Source of the DNA: Allobosea caraganae
Lineage (GTDB): Bacteria; Pseudomonadota; Alphaproteobacteria; Rhizobiales; Beijerinckiaceae
DNA: 64,000 nucleotides
Direction: 5' to 3'
NCBI RefSeq assembly: GCF_003351345.1
Contig: NZ_QQTO01000037.1
Span: 555,609 to 619,608, forward strand
The translations under genes and the position numbers were made by a program. Below are positions 59,778 to 64,000 of this stretch, one piece after another. The notes under the pieces were generated by a model. It worked only from the letters and a program-made list of their open reading frames with translations. It did not search any database and was not told the DNA's origin. The number at the start of each line of letters is the position of its first letter. Within the stretch, counting starts at the first letter, position 1.

Positions 59778-60695
59778 ATGTTGAAGATTGCCCTGGCGCT
59801 TGGAGCGCTCGCCTTCGCCGCACCGGCGACCGCCCAGGTCCCGGACTTCCCGACCTCCTTCAAGACGCAGGAGATCGCCACCAATGGCGCGACGATCCAT
59901 GTCCGGGTCGGCGGCCAGGGGCCGGCGGTTGTGCTGCTTCACGGCTATGGCGAGACCGGCGACATGTGGGCGCCGATGGCGGCCGACCTGGCCCGGAACT
60001 ACACCGTGGTGGTGCCGGACCTCCGCGGCCTCGGCCTCTCGTCCAAGCCGGCGTCCGGCTTCGACAAGAAGACGCAGGCCGGGGATGTCACCGGCGTGCT
60101 CGACGCACTCAAGATCGAGCGTGCCGATCTGGTGACGCATGATATCGGGAACATGGTCGGCTTCGCCTTCGCCGCGCAGCACCCCCGGCGTGTCGGCCGC
60201 CTCGCGCTGATCGACGCGCCGGTCCCGGGCGTCGGTCCCTGGGAGGAAATCCTGAAGAACCCGCTGCTCTGGCATTTCCGCTTCGGCGGGCCGGATATGG
60301 AGCGGCTGGTGGCGGGACGCGAGCGCATCTATCTCGATCGCTTCTGGAACGAGTTCTCGGCGACGCCGGCCCGCTTCAGCGAAGCCTCGCGCGAGTATTA
60401 TGCCAAGCTCTACGCCCTGCCCGGTGCGATGCATTCGGGCTTCGCCCAGTTTGCCGCCTTCGACCAGGACGCGATCGACAACCGCGCCTATCTGGCGGCC
60501 GGCGGCAAGCTTGCCATGCCGGTGCTGGCGATCGGCGGCGAGAAGTCGTTCGGCACCGCGATGGCGGCCGTGATGCGGGCTGCCGCGGCCGATGTGACCG
60601 AAGGCGTCATCCCCGATTCCGGGCACTGGATCATGGAAGAGAACCCGACGGCTACCGTCGCCATGGTCCGGGCCTTCCTTGATAAGGGACGGTAG
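59778..60695 (+). CDS. Secreted alpha/beta hydrolase, epoxide-hydrolase-like
   Basis: 305 residues. Signal peptide MLKIALALGALAFAAPATAQ. Oxyanion motif LLHGYGETGDMW (HGxG), nucleophile elbow VTHDIGNMVGFAFA with Asp as nucleophile, and catalytic His in IPDSGHWIMEE: the Asp-His-acid set of epoxide hydrolases and haloalkane dehalogenases. The lid has YYAKLY that may supply the ring-opening Tyr. GGAG precedes the ATG. Periplasmic enzyme controlled by the divergent LysR. Confidence 0.85.
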   Translation: MLKIALALGALAFAAPATAQVPDFPTSFKTQEIATNGATIHVRVGGQGPAVVLLHGYGETGDMWAPMAADLARNYTVVVPDLRGLGLSSKPASGFDKKTQAGDVTGVLDALKIERADLVTHDIGNMVGFAFAAQHPRRVGRLALIDAPVPGVGPWEEILKNPLLWHFRFGGPDMERLVAGRERIYLDRFWNEFSATPARFSEASREYYAKLYALPGAMHSGFAQFAAFDQDAIDNRAYLAAGGKLAMPVLAIGGEKSFGTAMAAVMRAAAADVTEGVIPDSGHWIMEENPTATVAMVRAFLDKGR

Positions 60696-60885
60696 TCGTG
60701 CAAATCCGAGGCGGTTCGACGGGGCTGCCTCGGGAGGTGCGGGAGTCGATATCTTGCGCCATGTGCACTCCGCTGGCGTCCGCTTTCGGGCAGGGCGCCA
60801 AGGTCGGCTTGTGGCGCAACGCGTATCTACCCCCAGAGGTACCCGCAGGTAGCGCGAAAGTCGATCACCGCGCTCACTACTGCGG

Positions 60886-61794
60886 TCAGCGAATGACACC
60901 CACCGACTTCCGAACTGGTTCGCAATGCTCGATCAGCATCTCCGTTAGAATCCGGATCTTGCGAGCAGGATGCTGCCCCGGCGGTCGGACGATATAAGCC
61001 CCCGCGGGTGGTGGTGGATAGTCCGTCATGACCGGCACGAGCGTGCCGGATGCTAGATGGTCTTGTGTTAGGTCGTCCGGCAGCCAGGCGATGCCGAGCC
61101 CGGAAACGGCAGCGGCCAGCAAGGCTGTTCCGTTGTCGGCCTTGAAGCGGCCGCGCGGGCGAACCGTGACGATCTTGTCGCCATCCATGAACTGCCAGGC
61201 TTCAGTGCCCTGCATGAGCGCCTCGTGGGCAACGACGTCATCCGGCGTGGCGGGCGTCCCGCGCGCCGCGATGTATCCGGGACTGGCAACCAGCTTGCCG
61301 CTGATCGGCCCTATTCGTCTGGCGATGAGATCGGAGTCTTGGATATACCCAACCCTGATCGCGCAATCGTAGCCTTCTGAGATAAGATCGACGAACCTGT
61401 CCGTGTAACAGGTGTGGATGTGAAGCTGCGGGTGACGGCGCGCCATCTCCGCCAGAACCGGGGCAAAATGTGTCGGTCCAAACGACAGCGGTGCGGCAAC
61501 CCGCAGGCGGCCCCGAAGATCGCCAGCCGGCAGGATCATTTCCCGCGCAGAGTCGATCTCGGCGCAGACCCTCGCGGCATGGTCCCGGAACGTCGCCCCA
61601 GCTTCCGTTAGCGCAGCACCACGAGTGGTTCGGACCAGAAGCTGTACGCCGAGTTCCGCCTCGAGCCGGAATAGCCTGCGGCTGACGATGGACTTTGACA
61701 GCCCGAGCCGACGCGCCGCAGGCGAAACGCCTCCCGCGTCGGCCACTTCGACGAATGTCTCCAGATCGTCGATCTCCAATTCGGCGTTCCTCAT
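60886..61794 (-). CDS. LysR family transcriptional regulator
   Basis: 302 residues from MRNAELEIDDLETFVEVADA. wHTH: GGVSPAARRLGLSKSIVSRR, then LFRLEAELGVQLLVRTTRGA. Effector domain: GRLRVAAPLSFGPTHFAPVL, DCAIRVGYIQDSDLIAR. The 36 extra codons of the longer frame are Cys-rich and unlikely. Divergent from the isochorismatase-like gene. Confidence 0.9.
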   Translation of the reverse strand: MRNAELEIDDLETFVEVADAGGVSPAARRLGLSKSIVSRRLFRLEAELGVQLLVRTTRGAALTEAGATFRDHAARVCAEIDSAREMILPAGDLRGRLRVAAPLSFGPTHFAPVLAEMARRHPQLHIHTCYTDRFVDLISEGYDCAIRVGYIQDSDLIARRIGPISGKLVASPGYIAARGTPATPDDVVAHEALMQGTEAWQFMDGDKIVTVRPRGRFKADNGTALLAAAVSGLGIAWLPDDLTQDHLASGTLVPVMTDYPPPPAGAYIVRPPGQHPARKIRILTEMLIEHCEPVRKSVGVIR

Positions 61795-61926
61795 TCTGCG
61801 ACACAGCTTGGCTGAACATAAGGCTACCGCACTGCATGGCGGAACGGCAAATACGCAGCAGCACTGCCATCGGCGCATGTTGCTCGGCAGGCGAACAGCC
61901 ATCCATCATGTCAGAAGAGGACAACC

Positions 61927-62580
61927 ATGACTTCTCGTAACGGCCTCAAGTCGCTCCTTCGCCCCGAGGATTCGGTCCTCGTCCTGATTGACCATCAGCC
62001 CTATCAGCTCGCCAATCTGAACAGCCACGATCCGCAAATGGTGGTCAACAACGCGACAGCTTTGGCCAAGACTGCCAAGGCCTTCGGAGTGCCCACCATC
62101 CTGACGAGCGTGATCGCGGCGCGGGGCGGTCTGATCTTCCCCCAGATCACCGACGTCTTCCCCGGCCAGGAGGTGATCGACCGGACATTCATCAACACCT
62201 GGGAAGACAAGAACGTCGTCGACACCGTCAAGGCGACCGGCCGCAGGCAGCTCATCATCGCGGGCCTTTGGACTGAGATCTGCGTCGCGATGCCCGCGAT
62301 CCAGGCCCTCGGCGAAGGCTGGGACGTGACGGTGATCACCGACGCATCCGGCGCCGTCTCGGTCGAGGCCCACCAGGTCGCCATCCAGCGCATGATCGCA
62401 GCCGGGGCGAACATGATGACCTGGCTGGCGCTGGCCGGCGAGTGGCAGCGTGACTGGGCCAGGGCCGAAACTGCCGGCAAGTTCACTGAAGTGCTTACGC
62501 AGCATGCGGCCGGCAGTGGAATTGCGTATCTGTGGGAGCAGCAACTGCTCAACACTCCCGTCCCCAGCAACGCTAGCTGA
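61927..62580 (+). CDS. Isochorismatase-family hydrolase (YcaC-like)
   Basis: 217 residues. VLVLIDHQPYQL holds the first catalytic Asp, and IAGLWTEICVAMPAIQALGE the catalytic Cys with its cis-peptide; the Lys of the triad is probably in the FINTWEDKNVVD segment. GAGGACAACC precedes ATG. The family covers nicotinamidase- and isochorismatase-like hydrolases; closest by wording to YcaC-type proteins of unknown substrate. Likely under the divergent LysR. Confidence 0.88.
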   Translation: MTSRNGLKSLLRPEDSVLVLIDHQPYQLANLNSHDPQMVVNNATALAKTAKAFGVPTILTSVIAARGGLIFPQITDVFPGQEVIDRTFINTWEDKNVVDTVKATGRRQLIIAGLWTEICVAMPAIQALGEGWDVTVITDASGAVSVEAHQVAIQRMIAAGANMMTWLALAGEWQRDWARAETAGKFTEVLTQHAAGSGIAYLWEQQLLNTPVPSNAS

Positions 62581-62898
62581 TCGAGCGTGTGACGAGGGTC
62601 TGCCATGACCCTCGTCAACATACATCGTCACGTCGTCGAGAAGCGGTTGGCAAGTGGCACCCAATATTGCGTAAACGGCGACACCGGATCGCACATCCGA
62701 AATCCTGGTGGGTCCACGTTTCAGAATGATCCCGACTTTCGATCCTGGCGCACAGCCGATGCTCGGCGCAGTAGCCCTCCCGTAGGACTCCAACTCGGCG
62801 CTTTGGATATGGAGCCATCCCGGAACCGATCCACCTCACTCATGTTCTAAAGAAGCTCTCGATCGCAGATTGGCTGCCGTTCCGGGCTGGGGATAGCC
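62581..62898. other. Intergenic region before OpgG/D gene
   Basis: 318 bp. Small frames on both strands lack support. Probably holds the promoter of the glucan gene; no repeat or RNA recognised. Confidence 0.4.
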
Positions 62899-64000
62899 GT
62901 GTCCGTACCGTCTCGCCGCACCATTCTTGCCCTGCTATCGACCGCCTGCGCGTTTGCGAACCGCGCAGCGCAGGCTCAGGCGACCGCGGATTCCAGGAAA
63001 GGCTTCAGCTACGAAGACGTGGTTGAGCGAGCAAAGGCAGTGGCAAATCAGCCCTTCGATGCCGAAAGCTCCAAGATTCCGGCCGAATTATCGAAGCTCA
63101 CCTATGACAGCTATCGTGAAATCCGATTTCGTCGGGACAAGGCCTTCTGGCGCGACGGCGGCTCGGACTATCGTCTTCTGCCGTTCCATCTCGGCTTCCT
63201 CCATGACAAGCCGGTCCAGGTTCACATCATCAATCATGGCGACGCGATCCCGATACCGTTTACGACGGGCCTGTTCGAGTACGGCAAAGTGCCCGTTCCG
63301 AAAGGACTCTCACCTGCGCTCGGCTTTGCGGGGTTTGCTGTCACGACCAACCTCAACGATCCAAAGATTCAGGACGAGGTGATCTCGTTCCTGGGCGCGA
63401 GCTATTTCCGTCTCATCGGGCGCGGTCATCGCTATGGACTTTCGGCACGGTCGCTTGCCCTGGACGTAGGTGGCAAGCAGCCGGAGGAGTTCCCGTTCAT
63501 GCGGGCGCTCTGGGTGGAGGAACCGTCGCGGGACGCGACGGACCTCGTCATCTACGCGCTCCTCGATTCCCCATCGGTCGCTGGCGCCTATCGCTATGTC
63601 GTTAGCCCGGGCCGCGAGACCTCCGTGGATGTCACTGCGACGATCTTCCCTCGCAATGAGATCGAGCGACTCGGGATCGCACCATTGACGTCGATGTTTC
63701 AGGCTGGGGAAGGCGATCTGGCCCAACGTTCAGATTTCCGGCCGGAGATCCACGACTCTGACGGTTTGATGATGCAATCCGGGAGTGGCGAATGGATCTG
63801 GCGACCCATTCGCAATCCGAAGGCGTTGCGCATTTCGAGTTTCGGCGACAAGAACCCGCGCGGCTTTGGTCTCATGCAACGCGACCGGGACTTCGGAAGC
63901 TATCAGGATCTTGAAGCACGCTATGAGGCGAGGCCAGGCTATTGGGTCACACCTCAGGGCGACTGGGGGGATGGCCGGATCGATCTGATCGAAATTCCGA
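62899..64000 (+). CDS. Glucan biosynthesis protein OpgG/OpgD family (partial)
   Basis: GTG start at 62899 with GGGG upstream; the frame runs off the window after 367 residues. SRRTILALLSTACAF is a Tat-like signal, as in OpgD. KGFSYEDVVERAKAVANQPF, LTYDSYREIRFRRDKAFWR, LPFHLGFLHDKPVQVHII and FLGASYFRLIGRGHRYGLSARSLALD are hallmark segments of MdoG/MdoD (about 500-540 residues when complete). Periplasmic beta-sandwich enzyme acting on osmoregulated periplasmic glucans. The shorter shadow frames over it are wrong. Confidence 0.9.
   Translation, partial: MSVPSRRTILALLSTACAFANRAAQAQATADSRKGFSYEDVVERAKAVANQPFDAESSKIPAELSKLTYDSYREIRFRRDKAFWRDGGSDYRLLPFHLGFLHDKPVQVHIINHGDAIPIPFTTGLFEYGKVPVPKGLSPALGFAGFAVTTNLNDPKIQDEVISFLGASYFRLIGRGHRYGLSARSLALDVGGKQPEEFPFMRALWVEEPSRDATDLVIYALLDSPSVAGAYRYVVSPGRETSVDVTATIFPRNEIERLGIAPLTSMFQAGEGDLAQRSDFRPEIHDSDGLMMQSGSGEWIWRPIRNPKALRISSFGDKNPRGFGLMQRDRDFGSYQDLEARYEARPGYWVTPQGDWGDGRIDLIEIP

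Overview
The window is a GC-rich alphaproteobacterial chromosome segment, most like Bosea or another Hyphomicrobiales genus. Clues are a Ros/MucR regulator, DUF1127 proteins, a VirA/VirG-type two-component pair, an OpgG/D glucan enzyme and typical intergenic palindromic repeats. Genus assignment is inference. The first and last genes run off the window.

Layout. (1) 1-4.5 kb: partial NTF2-like gene, an emrRAB-type drug-efflux operon (MarR, membrane-fusion protein, DHA2 MFS pump) and a MucR-like regulator. (2) 4.7-18.6 kb: an integrated element of about 13.9 kb bounded by 17-bp direct repeats that match the 3' end of tRNA-Arg(CCT), with a tyrosine integrase next to the right repeat. Its left end carries a 200-bp tandem duplication, each unit holding three 23-bp iteron-like repeats, then a ribbon-helix-helix gene. 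A few phage genes follow (lambda gpI-like tail assembly protein, terminase-small-subunit-like protein), then a serine recombinase. The rest looks like defence-type cargo: a 4-TM protein with a partner, a DUF4238 protein, a solo HsdR-type nuclease, and an XRE-HEPN-HNH operon. (3) 18.6-24.3 kb: a second accessory zone with a truncated tRNA-Arg, a long hairpin and broken genes. It also has a compact cassette of a ParA-like protein, a small protein and a soluble FtsH-like AAA metalloprotease, divergent from a tandem-HTH protein across three 20-bp-phased palindromes. (4) 25-33 kb: a 2,637-residue autotransporter adhesin. (5) 33-45.5 kb: small secreted and DUF1127 proteins, an OYE-PAP2-GNAT operon, a cupin, an FAD oxidoreductase, and an operon of a VirG-like regulator, a di-haem peroxidase and a VirA-like kinase. 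(6) 46-62.6 kb: redox and detoxification genes (MDR, F420-type reductase, SDRs, molybdenum hydroxylase, nitronate monooxygenase, hydrolases, cytochrome P460 pair) interleaved with divergent AraC and LysR regulators. (7) End: OpgG/D, partial.

The best candidates for undescribed biology are the ParA-like/AAA-protease/tandem-HTH cassette (19.7-23.5 kb), and the iteron-bearing element with its XRE-HEPN-HNH and 4-TM cassettes. All functions come from motifs read by eye; no database search was run.
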